Positions 18,918 through 26,934 of a stretch of 64,000 nt of DNA are shown piece by piece. Under the pieces are notes generated by a model. The model made no database searches. It was not told the DNA's origin and was given only the letters and a program-made list of their open reading frames with translations. The position numbers and the translations under genes are program-made. How positions within the stretch are numbered: position 1 is the stretch's first letter; the number at the start of each line of letters is the position of its first letter. The stretch comes from Pontibacter korlensis (GTDB taxonomy: Bacteria; Bacteroidota; Bacteroidia; Cytophagales; Hymenobacteraceae): the NCBI RefSeq assembly GCF_000973725.1, contig NZ_CP009621.1:2570001-2634000 (forward strand). The letters are read 5' to 3'.

Positions 18918-20915
18918 TTGGACCGACGTTTGAAAAATAAAATACTGATTTGGGCTGGCGGAGTGCTGGCCTTCTTTATACTTCTGACTGTGCTGCTCTT
19001 CGCCTTCAGAAGCCGCTTGCTGGAGTATACCATTGAGCGGGTAATTGCCAAAGTAGAGAACAAGTACCCCGCGGATCTTAACATTGGCAGCGCTGAGTTT
19101 GTGGACTGGAACTCAGTTGTGCTTAGCGATATTTCTTTTGTACCGCATAACTTGGATACCCTCTTCACCACAGATAGTGTTCACGCTACTGTCAGTTTCC
19201 GCTCGCTCTTTAAAGGCCGAGTAGTTTTCAGGCGTTTGCAGGTAACCGATGGCTACCTCACTGCTGTAAAGAACAATGATGTAACCAACTTTGGCTTTCT
19301 CTTTAAGAATGGAGAGGAAACAGAGCAACCTGTTGATACTGCTAGTACGGGCCGAAACTATGGTCTCCTGCTCAATCGCTTGATAGAAACAGCTTTCGAT
19401 AACGTGCCGGATCAGGTAGATTTCAAAAACCTGAACGCCTCTTATACTTCGCCTAATCGTACCATCGACATCAGAATGCCATACTTGCTAATGGATGATG
19501 GAAACATTGATTCAGAGGTATATGTACGCACTGACTCCATAGAGAACAACATGCGTGTGCGAGGTACCATAGACCCCGGCGATTACCGGATTTCTGCCAG
19601 TCTCTATGCCGGCGACACTGCTGGCATACGCCTACCATATGTGCAGCAGAAGTTTAATGCAAAAGTTGCTTTTGATACGCTGCATGTAAGCCTGGAGGAT
19701 AAGGAGTTTCGGAATGATATGCTAACGGTTCGGGGTAACGCCATGGTAGATGACCTTGTGCTGAACCACGAAAAACTTGCTGCCGAGGATATACATGTTA
19801 GTGAGAGTGCTGTAGATTATGTGATAACGCTAGGGCCTAACCTTTATGTAATTGATAGCCTCACAGAGGTACGCGTAAACAGAGCCCGTACTAATATTTA
19901 TGCAGCTTATCAGAATAAAGATTCTAAGATTATAGACCTGAAGGTGAAAACCGAGCAGGTGGCTGCAAACGATTTCTTCGACTCCCTGCCATCTGGCCTG
20001 TTCGAGAACTTGGAAGGTATCAAGGCTGAAGGATGGCTGCAGTATGATATGAAGTTTCATGTAAACATGGATAGCCTGGAGCAGGTTGTGTTTGATTCAG
20101 ACCTAGATGCTTCTGAAGACTTTAAAATAGTACAGTGGGGTAATACCAATATCGAAAAGATAAATGGCTCGTTTACGCATACCATGTATGAGTACGGCAA
20201 GCCGATCCGTACCTTCACTGTTGGGCCTTCTAACCCATTCTACAGCCCTATTAGCCAGATTTCGCCGTACCTGCGTAACGCCATACTTACTGCTGAGGAT
20301 GCAGGCTTCTATAGCCACAACGGTTTTCACGAAGAAGCTTTCCGGCAGGCAATTATCAAGAACCTGAAAGAGGGAGAGTTCGCCCGCGGTGGTAGTACCA
20401 TCTCGATGCAGCTGGTGAAAAACGTGTTCCTGACTCGCCAGAAGACGGTAGCCCGTAAGGTAGAGGAGGCCATAATTGTTTGGTTAATTGAGAACCTGGA
20501 CCTGGTATCAAAGAACCGCATGTTCGAGGTCTACCTGAACATTATTGAGTGGGGACCAGATGTATACGGAGCTAAGGATGCATCCCGCTTCTATTTTGGT
20601 AAGCAGCCATCGGAGCTGAACCTGGCAGAAGCTATCTTCTTGACCAGCATTATACCTAGCCCGAAACGCTACCGTGCCTCCTTCGATAGCCACGGTAACC
20701 TGCGTAGCTGGAAATCTGGATATTACCGCATGATTGGAGGCATCATGCGACGTAGGGGGCTGATTACTCAGGAAGAGTATGAGAACTTATATCCGAACGT
20801 GCGCCTTTATGGCCGTGCCCGCGACCTTATTGTAACCGCTCCTGATACCTCTGTTGTGGAAGAGGAGGATAATGACCAGTTTGAGCTGGAAACAATAGAT
20901 ATGCTGGACTTCTAA
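18918..20915 (+). CDS. Monofunctional peptidoglycan glycosyltransferase (GT51) with long N-terminal region
   Basis: A TTG start at 18918 is forced: a stop lies in frame at 18897 and no ATG occurs before the conserved part. The 665-residue protein has one membrane helix (about 11-32), a beta-rich region of roughly 400 residues resembling AsmA/DUF3971-type domains, and then a GT51 domain. The GT51 motifs are ILTAEDAGFYSHNGF with the catalytic Glu (about 454-468), RGGSTISMQLVKN (about 490-502), RKVEEAI and YLNIIEWG. No transpeptidase domain follows, so it would only polymerise lipid II or act as an accessory enzyme. The joined N-terminal region is unusual relative to MtgA. Confidence 0.85.
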   Translation: MDRRLKNKILIWAGGVLAFFILLTVLLFAFRSRLLEYTIERVIAKVENKYPADLNIGSAEFVDWNSVVLSDISFVPHNLDTLFTTDSVHATVSFRSLFKGRVVFRRLQVTDGYLTAVKNNDVTNFGFLFKNGEETEQPVDTASTGRNYGLLLNRLIETAFDNVPDQVDFKNLNASYTSPNRTIDIRMPYLLMDDGNIDSEVYVRTDSIENNMRVRGTIDPGDYRISASLYAGDTAGIRLPYVQQKFNAKVAFDTLHVSLEDKEFRNDMLTVRGNAMVDDLVLNHEKLAAEDIHVSESAVDYVITLGPNLYVIDSLTEVRVNRARTNIYAAYQNKDSKIIDLKVKTEQVAANDFFDSLPSGLFENLEGIKAEGWLQYDMKFHVNMDSLEQVVFDSDLDASEDFKIVQWGNTNIEKINGSFTHTMYEYGKPIRTFTVGPSNPFYSPISQISPYLRNAILTAEDAGFYSHNGFHEEAFRQAIIKNLKEGEFARGGSTISMQLVKNVFLTRQKTVARKVEEAIIVWLIENLDLVSKNRMFEVYLNIIEWGPDVYGAKDASRFYFGKQPSELNLAEAIFLTSIIPSPKRYRASFDSHGNLRSWKSGYYRMIGGIMRRRGLITQEEYENLYPNVRLYGRARDLIVTAPDTSVVEEEDNDQFELETIDMLDF

Positions 20916-20985
20916 AGCATAGAGTATATACAAAACAGCCCCTGTAGCTCGTGCTGCAGGGGCTGTTTTGTATATACTCTATGCT
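20916..20985. terminator. Very long bidirectional hairpin terminator
   Basis: The hairpin begins on the base after the GT51 stop codon. Arms of 33 bases (20916-20948 and 20953-20985) are complementary except for one position, which can form a G-U pair in RNA, with a 4-base loop (TCGT). The inner part (CAGCCCCTG and CAGGGGCTG with A/T tracts) looks like a normal terminator; the outer 15 bases add an AT-rich extension containing AGTATATAC. It separates two converging genes. Confidence 0.82.
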
Positions 20986-21011
20986 GAGCAAACTCCGCTT
21001 AGCTTAAGCAA

Positions 21012-21845
21012 CTATTTGCATTGCTCTAACAAAGGGGCAATTTGAGCTTCTTTTACTCCTAGTTGCAGGGCTTTTTCTAAGTCTGACTTTGCAGAGCTTT
21101 TGTCGCCTAAGGCTAACTCAAGTTCTGCCCGTGTTACATAAGCTATACCATAGTCTGTGTCTAGCGCCAGCGCTGTCTTAATGTCTTTCATACCTCTGTT
21201 ATAGGCTTTCATTAGTAGGAACAAGTCTGCTCTGTTGTTGTACAGTATAGCATCTTGAGGATAATTTAGAATTAGGTCATTCAGGTCTGTTAGTGCTTCA
21301 TCATACTTACCTTCAAGTTTTTTAATATTGACTAAGTTGGATTTTGCCTGATAGTTTGTGGGGTTGATTTTTAGTAGGCTCAACAAGTCAGCTTTAGCTC
21401 CTTGCTGATCGCCTAGTAGTTTTTTAGAATAAGATCTGTTAAGTAAAGCTTCTTCGTTAGATGGATCCAGGGCTAAGGCTGCTGTATAGTCCTCTACGGA
21501 ACCTTTATAGTCTTCCATGACACGCTTAAGTGAAGCTCTGTTGTTGTAGACAAAGGCAGATTTGTTGTTTAGCTTACCCGCTTTACTGTAGGAAGACATG
21601 GCTTCTTTGTTTTTGCCTAGCCTGCGATACATGGTGCCCAAGTTGGAGAAGTGGATGTAGTTCTTCTCATTTTTTAGGGTCTTTTTTGATGGCAGCTTCA
21701 AGTTTCTCTATGGCACAATCCATATCATTTTGTTTAAAGCAGTTGTAGGACTGATCTACTAACTCACCGTGTGTCTGGGCCTGAACACCAACACTACAAG
21801 CCATAAGCAAGACAATGAGGAGGTTTTTTTCGTGCTTATTTTCAT
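21012..21845 (-). pseudogene. Secreted TPR-repeat protein gene, interrupted by two single-base shifts
   Basis: The gene reads as a signal peptide plus about six tetratricopeptide repeats, but not in one frame. From the ATG at 21845, MKISTKK is in the same frame as the TPR body (21012-21701). The signal-peptide core NLLIVLLMACSVGVQAQ and the first repeat (to about 21680) are in another frame. One extra A in the A7 run at 21822-21828 and one A fewer in the A6 run near 21671-21676 would give a continuous protein of about 277 residues. The alternative start, TTG at 21855, avoids the first shift only. It could be a real pseudogene, slippage-controlled, or a homopolymer sequencing error. TPR proteins mediate protein contacts; no specific role is visible. 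Confidence 0.75.
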
Positions 21846-21942
21846 GTTTATACAATGTTTATTAAGTATAGAAAATCTCAGTTTTATATCAAACCCATTC
21901 TTACTATAGTGTATAGTCCTGTTTTCTTTGATATATTCAGCC

Positions 21943-22965
21943 ATGACTAAAAATCAACAACCGCTTGGCCTTATACCACGTGCAGGAGCCATGGCCGCCC
22001 GGGTAGGCTTAGACTGGTTCCTGCTAGCGCTTATAAGTATGATTGTGCTGGCTTATTTATGGCCGGAGCTAGGTGTAGATCGGGAGCCAATATCCCTAGG
22101 TGATCTGGCCAATTATGGCGTATCCGTTATCTTCTTTTTCTATGGCCTGCGCCTGAGCCCTGAGAAGTTGAGGGTGGGCTTGAGTAACTGGAAGCTACAT
22201 GTAGTGGTGCAGCTGAGTACCTTTGTGCTTTTCCCGTTGCTGATTCTGCCACTGCACACTTTTTTTGAGGATACACCGCAGGAGCTTCTTTGGTTAGGCG
22301 TGTTTTACCTGGCAGCTTTGCCATCTACTGTTTCTTCTTCGGTAGTAATGGTATCGATTGCCGGTGGCAACATACCTGGAGCCATCTTCAACGCCAGCAT
22401 CTCCAGCCTGATGGGCATCTTTATTACCCCCCTTTGGATGGGATTGTTCTTGACGGCCAATACCGAAAGTTTTGATATGGGAAGTATAATGGGCAAACTG
22501 GCATTGCAGGTCCTTTTGCCAGTGATAATGGGTATAGTGTTGCATCGTTTCTGGGGAGAATTTGCAGAGCGAAACAAAAGCCGCCTGCGCATATTTGACC
22601 AGATTATCATTCTGATCATTGTCTATACTTCTTTCTGCGAATCTTTTGCCCGTGAGATGTTCAGTGGCTATAGTGTTGGAGATATACTTATTCTTGGCAC
22701 TGCCATGATTGGCCTCTTTTTCCTGGTGTACGGTCTTATCCTCGGCATTACGAAGTTGCTTGGCTTTAACCGCGAGAACCAGGTTACAGCGATCTTTTGT
22801 GGGTCTAAAAAGTCGCTTGTTCATGGCACTGTTATGTCCAAGGTACTTTTTCCGGGCGGCAACATGGTCGGTATTATCCTGCTTCCGATCATGATCTACC
22901 ACGCCTTGCAGCTGCTCGCAGCAAGCATCATAGCTAAGGCTGAGGCACGGAAAGCTGCTGATTAA
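21943..22965 (+). CDS. Bile acid:sodium symporter family transporter (SBF-like, YfeH type)
   Basis: The ATG at 21943 is preferred to an in-frame TTG at 21928; the product is then 340 residues. About nine or ten hydrophobic helices fill the protein. Segments FFFYGLRLSPEKLRVGL (about 64-80), YLAALPSTVSSSVVMVSIAGGN (about 126-147) and FCGSKKSLVHGTVMS (about 285-299) match the SBF-like group of the BASS superfamily, which is broadly a group of sodium-coupled organic anion carriers. The substrate is unknown. A convergent terminator follows at 23005. Confidence 0.85.
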   Translation: MTKNQQPLGLIPRAGAMAARVGLDWFLLALISMIVLAYLWPELGVDREPISLGDLANYGVSVIFFFYGLRLSPEKLRVGLSNWKLHVVVQLSTFVLFPLLILPLHTFFEDTPQELLWLGVFYLAALPSTVSSSVVMVSIAGGNIPGAIFNASISSLMGIFITPLWMGLFLTANTESFDMGSIMGKLALQVLLPVIMGIVLHRFWGEFAERNKSRLRIFDQIIILIIVYTSFCESFAREMFSGYSVGDILILGTAMIGLFFLVYGLILGITKLLGFNRENQVTAIFCGSKKSLVHGTVMSKVLFPGGNMVGIILLPIMIYHALQLLAASIIAKAEARKAAD

Positions 22966-23004
22966 CTCTTAGAAAGTGTACTGATCATCTTCAGACTTCA
23001 TAAA

Positions 23005-23036
23005 AAAGCCCCATCTGTTTTTACAGATGGGGCTTT
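23005..23036. terminator. Bidirectional terminator
   Basis: Perfect 14-bp arms (23005-23018 and 23023-23036, core AGCCCCATCTGT) with a TTTT loop and A/T flanks stand between the SBF-like transporter and the oppositely oriented DUF3817 gene. Confidence 0.88.
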
Positions 23037-23056
23037 GAATTATATAACTCCGCAGC

Positions 23057-23383
23057 CTATGCTACTTGCTTCTGCTTTTGAGCCTGTAAAGCGGCCTCCT
23101 CTTTATCTAACAGCTTCTTGTCAAGTATAAATGGGCCGAAAGGAAGCAAAGAGGCGATGAAGCCAGCTGCTACTTTCTTAAATGACCAGTTGTACGCTAG
23201 TGTTACCTGCAGTAGTGCCAGTATGTACAGTACAAACAGCAGGCCATGTGCCCAACCTACATACTTTACAAAGAGAGGCATGTCAAACATATACTTTAGG
23301 GGCATAGCAATACCTAACAAAATCAGGTAAGATAAGCCTTCGTAAATGCCCACTGTGCGGAGGCGCGAAATAGGAGTTTTCAT
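23057..23383 (-). CDS. DUF3817 small membrane protein
   Basis: From the ATG at 23383 the protein has 108 residues with three hydrophobic segments. The segment RTVGIYEGLSYLILLGIAMPLKY (about 8-30) followed by KYVGWAHGLLFVLY is the signature of DUF3817 (YdzA-like) integral membrane proteins, whose function is unknown. A longer open frame extends upstream to 23437 but lacks conservation features. It lies downstream of the aroG-type gene on the same strand, 148 bases after it, so it may or may not share that transcript. Confidence 0.8.
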   Translation of the reverse strand: MKTPISRLRTVGIYEGLSYLILLGIAMPLKYMFDMPLFVKYVGWAHGLLFVLYILALLQVTLAYNWSFKKVAAGFIASLLPFGPFILDKKLLDKEEAALQAQKQKQVA

Positions 23384-23531
23384 GAGTGCTATGATTCTTG
23401 GTGAATGTTGCTGCCTTGCAACATCATAAAGGTACAAAACGTGCCTTGCTTTACTTCTTAAATTCGACGGAAGTAAGGAAACAGCAGTTATTCGGCATGT
23501 TTCACCAATTAGATGGGACAGTCATTCCAGG

Positions 23532-24650
23532 CTACTCCTGCGTTACTGTTTTAGGTGTGGCAGGTGCTGCAAAAACTTCGTTCTGAATACCAAGAGAAAA
23601 GCCATGGATAGCATCGAAAATGGCTCTTACAAAATCCTCGTCCAAACCGATATCGCTCGCTGCTATAAGCCTGTTTTCCAGGAGTTGCTTCCAACGGCCA
23701 GCCTGGTAAATGTCAAGTGAATTGGCACGCTTGTACTCACCAATACGCTTCGATACATCAGCACGCAGGAACAGCACGTTAAGCAGTTCACTATCTAAAC
23801 GATCGATCAGGGCACGCAGGTCCTGCAACTGTTCTGGTTGTGCTACACGCTCCGACTCCAGGTCCAGTACGGTCAGCAACTTATCCAGTCCGGCTGGCGT
23901 TACCTGCTGCGAAGCATCGCTTAATGCTACATCCGGGTTGATATGTGTTTCAATCATCAATCCATCCACGCCTAGGTGCAGCGCCTGCTGGCTTACTGTC
24001 TCCAGTAAATCGCGACGGCCGGCAATATGGCTAGGGTCACAAAGTAGCGGAATGCCAGGGGCGAGATTACGAATTTCTTGTATAGTTTGCCACTTCGGGT
24101 GGTTGCGATAAGGCTTATTATTAGGAGTGGAGAATCCGCGGTGGATCAGGCCCAGGTCAGTGATGCCGGCACGGTTCAGGCGCTCCAGTGCTCCCAGCCA
24201 CAACTGTATGTCTGGGTTAACAGGGTTCTTTACCATTACCGGAATGTCTACGCCTTGTAGCGCATCTGCTACTTCCTGTACCGAGAAAGGGTTTACTGTA
24301 GTGCGTGCACCAACCCAAAGTATATCTACGCCATGCTTCAGGGCCTCTTCTACGTGTTGTGTATTTGCTACCTCAACGGCAGTTAGCAGGCCTGTTTCCT
24401 GTTTTACAGTTTTTAGCCACTCCAGGCCAATAGTACCTACACCTTCAAACATGCCCGGGCGAGTGCGGGGCTTCCATATTCCTGCACGGAAAATGGATAC
24501 ACGATGGTCTTTTTTCAACTCCAATGCTGTTTGCAGCATCTGTTCTTCGGATTCAGCACTGCAGGGACCGGCAATTACTGTTGGTAACGGACCACCGTTC
24601 AAGATTTTAGTAGTGGCAACTGTTTTTAGGTTAGATGTTGTGGTACTCAT
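23532..24650 (-). CDS. Bifunctional DAHP synthase / chorismate mutase (type II), active-type copy
   Basis: The 372-residue enzyme joins two steps of aromatic synthesis. Residues about 20-265 are a DAHP synthase: GPCSAES with metal ligand Cys30, KPRTRP at 60-65, Lys141 (VKNPVN), CDPSHIAGRR with His208, IETH with Glu234, and ALSDA with Asp245. Residues about 275-360 are an AroQ-type chorismate mutase with the expected Arg279 (LR), Arg296 (LRAD), Lys307 (YKR), Arg319 (GRW) and a late Gln. It is the last gene of the pheA-aminotransferase-DAHPS operon, starting 2 bases after the aminotransferase stop. The locus order matches other Bacteroidota, except that tyrA is missing. Confidence 0.94.
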   Translation of the reverse strand: MSTTTSNLKTVATTKILNGGPLPTVIAGPCSAESEEQMLQTALELKKDHRVSIFRAGIWKPRTRPGMFEGVGTIGLEWLKTVKQETGLLTAVEVANTQHVEEALKHGVDILWVGARTTVNPFSVQEVADALQGVDIPVMVKNPVNPDIQLWLGALERLNRAGITDLGLIHRGFSTPNNKPYRNHPKWQTIQEIRNLAPGIPLLCDPSHIAGRRDLLETVSQQALHLGVDGLMIETHINPDVALSDASQQVTPAGLDKLLTVLDLESERVAQPEQLQDLRALIDRLDSELLNVLFLRADVSKRIGEYKRANSLDIYQAGRWKQLLENRLIAASDIGLDEDFVRAIFDAIHGFSLGIQNEVFAAPATPKTVTQE

Positions 24651-24652
24651 GG

Positions 24653-25834
24653 TTATACTTTGGTTAATGTTTCCTTAGATAATTTGATTCTGTTGATGGC
24701 TTCCTGCAGCTGTTCTGCGGGGGCACAAAGAGACACGCGTAGATAGCGCTCGCCCTGGCTGCCGAATATTTTTCCGGGTGTCAGGAAAATTCCCTGCTCA
24801 TAGAGCAGCTCATCGAGATAAGCTTCTACATTAGATACTTCCTGAGGTACTTTGGCCCATACAAACATCCCAATCTGGTTTAACTGAAATGTGCAGCCAA
24901 GCTCCTCCAGAAGTAAATGTGCTAACTGCTGCCGCTCAGCATACACAGCATTGCGGGCAGAATGCCAGCTGTTACTGTTTTGAAGTGCGGCAATGGTGGC
25001 CTCCTGTATTGGTAGCAACTGCCCGGAGTCCAGGTTACTCTTCACGGCAAGTATGGCGGCAAGGTACTCCCGCTGTCCCAACACCATACCCACGCGCCAG
25101 CCAGCCATATTATGCGACTTGCTTAGCGAGTTTAGCTCTAAGCAATTCTCCTTGGCTCTGGCTATACTTAACAGGCTCAAAGGAGCTTGCTGGTGTAGCA
25201 CCAGGCTGTAAGGGTTATCATTAATAAGAAGCAGGCCGTGTTGCTGCGTAAAGGCTATAAGCCACTCAAACATTTCTGCTGTGGCAGCAGTTCCTGTTGG
25301 CATGTGCGGATAGTTGATCCACATCAGTTTAACACCGCCTTGAGCCACTAGCTTTTCCAATTCCTCACGCTGTGGTAACCAGCCATTAGCCTCATCCAGT
25401 GTATAAGTTACTGCCTCGGCACCTGCTAGTTTTGCTGCAGCAGCATAGGCCGGGTAGCCAGGGTTTGGAATCAATATTTTATCTCCCGGATTAAGAAAGG
25501 CCATAGAAATATGGAAGATACCCTCCTTTGATCCAGCCAGAGGCAGTACTTCCTGCTCCTTCAGTTCTACCTTGTAGAGTTGCTGATACCACTGTTGCAT
25601 AGCCTGTCGTAGCTTGGCGGTACCATTATAAGGTTGGTATCCGTGAGTAGTAGCCTGCTGCGCCGACTGCGTTAGTGCTTCTACTGTAGCCGGGGAGGGC
25701 GCCATGTCGGGGCTGCCAATGCCAAGGTTAATGATGCTTTTTCCCTGAGCCTGCAGTGCACGCACCTCTGCCAATTTTCGGGAGAAGTAGTACTCCTGAA
25801 CATGCTGTAACCGGTCTGCTTTAGGTATGATCAT
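24653..25834 (-). CDS. Class I/II aminotransferase, probably aromatic or prephenate aminotransferase
   Basis: The 393-residue protein is a fold-type I PLP enzyme. The Schiff-base lysine lies in SLSKSHNMAGWRVG (about 233-246). Other family marks are IPNPGYPAYAAA (about 131-142), NYPHMPTG (about 174-181) and the phosphate-binding arginine after it. It resembles LL-diaminopimelate aminotransferase-like and AspC-like proteins. Placed between prephenate dehydratase (6 bases upstream) and DAHP synthase/chorismate mutase (2 bases downstream), it very likely transaminates phenylpyruvate to Phe. The exact substrate is inference from the operon. Confidence 0.88.
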   Translation of the reverse strand: MIIPKADRLQHVQEYYFSRKLAEVRALQAQGKSIINLGIGSPDMAPSPATVEALTQSAQQATTHGYQPYNGTAKLRQAMQQWYQQLYKVELKEQEVLPLAGSKEGIFHISMAFLNPGDKILIPNPGYPAYAAAAKLAGAEAVTYTLDEANGWLPQREELEKLVAQGGVKLMWINYPHMPTGTAATAEMFEWLIAFTQQHGLLLINDNPYSLVLHQQAPLSLLSIARAKENCLELNSLSKSHNMAGWRVGMVLGQREYLAAILAVKSNLDSGQLLPIQEATIAALQNSNSWHSARNAVYAERQQLAHLLLEELGCTFQLNQIGMFVWAKVPQEVSNVEAYLDELLYEQGIFLTPGKIFGSQGERYLRVSLCAPAEQLQEAINRIKLSKETLTKV

Positions 25835-25840
25835 AACTCC

Positions 25841-26707
25841 TTAATGTGTAGCTAAAGCCTCTTTTTCTGGTGTTGCTACACTTGGTCGTGCAGCCTTCTC
25901 CAGCATTCCCAATACCTGCATGTCTTCCACTAACGGCCTTACCTGTGCAATTGCCTCCTGCAGTTGCTCCACATGCGCAGCCTCCAATTCGGCAACCAAA
26001 TGCGCGCGGGTATCAGTTGTTGGCAGTGTTTGCAGGAGCGTAAGCTCTACCTGGTGCTTTTGCAACAGGCTAAGGAGTAAGGTTAGGGTAGAGGTATGTA
26101 GTGGTTTCCTGAAGGAGAGAATAGCTTTATCCGCTCCGGCTGCTACTTCAGGATTCTGACGCTGTAAAAGCAGGAAGCGGGTGTAATTATCAACAGAATC
26201 AGCAATGTTACTGGCCAATACCTCCAGTCCGTACAGTGTAGCAGCTGCCTTACCTGCAATGGCTGCGGTGTTCTTTAGCTGCTGCTCCAGTATGATTCTA
26301 GCGCTGTCAGCAGTATCGTGCGTCTCTACAGGCTGCAGTTGTGGGTGCTGCTGTAAGAAGGCACCACATTGTGCCAACGCCACTGGGTGCGACAGTACAG
26401 TTTGGATTTCTGTTAAGTTCTGCCCCGGCAACGCCAGCAGGTTCTGGTCTATTGGCAGCCAATGCTCTGCTATAACATGCAGCCCGTGCTCCTGTAGCAA
26501 TGTATAATTTGGCAACAGGCTCCCGGCCAACGTATTCTCAATAGCCATTACTGCGGCATCTACTTCACCTTGCTCCAAGGCTGTGCAGAGGCTACGGAAG
26601 GTAGTGTGAGGCACCGACTCAACGGCATTACCCTGGCACAGCTGCCTGGCGGCCGCATCATGGAATGAGGCTGGGCCACCCTGGATTGCGATTCTGGTTC
26701 TGTTCAT
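25841..26707 (-). CDS. pheA: Prephenate dehydratase with divergent ACT domain
   Basis: The 288-residue protein converts prephenate to phenylpyruvate. The catalytic domain (about 1-190) shows IAIQGGPASFHDAAA, the pocket VMAIENTLAGSLLPNY (about 54-69) and the NYTRF motif (about 174-178) with its key Thr. The following domain (about 195-275) has the ACT length. However, the usual Phe-binding GALxxL and ESRP motifs are not there: the matching segments read TSTLTLLL and LLQTLPT. Classic Phe feedback may therefore be weak or absent. It is the first gene of a three-gene operon, behind an attenuator with an aromatic-rich leader peptide. Confidence 0.93.
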   Translation of the reverse strand: MNRTRIAIQGGPASFHDAAARQLCQGNAVESVPHTTFRSLCTALEQGEVDAAVMAIENTLAGSLLPNYTLLQEHGLHVIAEHWLPIDQNLLALPGQNLTEIQTVLSHPVALAQCGAFLQQHPQLQPVETHDTADSARIILEQQLKNTAAIAGKAAATLYGLEVLASNIADSVDNYTRFLLLQRQNPEVAAGADKAILSFRKPLHTSTLTLLLSLLQKHQVELTLLQTLPTTDTRAHLVAELEAAHVEQLQEAIAQVRPLVEDMQVLGMLEKAARPSVATPEKEALATH

Positions 26708-26732
26708 GGTGAGGTACAGGCTTAAAAAGAAA

Positions 26733-26755
26733 AAGCCCCGCTTTTGGCGGGGCTT
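26733..26755 (-). terminator. Attenuator terminator in front of pheA
   Basis: On the - strand a 9-bp stem AAGCCCCGC/GCGGGGCTT (arms 26747-26755 and 26733-26741, 5-base loop) is followed by TTTTTCTTTTT. It lies between the aromatic-rich leader ORF and the pheA start, 25 bases before the ATG. The first arm can pair instead with CGGGGCT inside the leader ORF (near 26803-26809), giving an antiterminator. This is the classical attenuation layout. Confidence 0.85.
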
Positions 26756-26792
26756 CTCGGTTATACTTTGTTAGTTCACAAACACAATAGCA

Positions 26793-26858
26793 TTACCTGT
26801 GGAGCCCCGTCGGAGTACCAAAAAAGTAATAGCTAAAGTAAAACGTGTTGTGTAACAT
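26793..26858 (-). CDS. Phe/Tyr-rich leader peptide of the pheA operon
   Basis: A 21-codon ORF begins with ATG at 26858 and ends with TAA at 26793-26795. Residues 6-13 read FYFSYYFF: four Phe and three Tyr in eight codons. The next codons (ACG GGG CTC at 17-19) form the antiterminator strand. A ribosome stalled in the aromatic block for lack of charged tRNA-Phe or tRNA-Tyr would leave that strand free to open the terminator at 26733-26755. A ribosome reaching the stop would cover it and let transcription end. The design parallels the enterobacterial pheA leader; it was read directly from the sequence and has not been tested. Confidence 0.85.
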   Translation of the reverse strand: MLHNTFYFSYYFFGTPTGLHR

Positions 26859-26884
26859 TTGTCTTTCTTGTTCTTATCTGGTGC

Positions 26885-26915
26885 TAAATGTACTTAGCGG
26901 AATTTATAAATCCAA
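26885..26915 (-). promoter_or_regulatory. Promoter of the pheA leader
   Basis: Read on the - strand, TTG (26913-26915) and TACATTTA (26885-26892) are separated by 20 bases, with one mismatch to TAnnTTTG. The start of transcription would be near 26878, about 20 bases before the leader ATG. The promoter begins just after the stop of the upstream DAHPS-like gene, so the pheA operon has its own transcript. Confidence 0.6.
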
Positions 26916-26934
26916 CTAATAAATTGTTTTTTTG

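Noticed and set aside
21667-21855. Separate 62-codon gene with TTG start
   Set aside because: It continues directly into the TPR body after a one-base shift, and an ATG 10 bases further fits a typical signal peptide start, so it is part of the broken TPR gene.
24127-24678. 183-codon frame on the + strand
   Set aside because: It is antisense to the DAHPS/CM gene; composition is that of a shadow frame (rich in Ser, Pro, Arg).
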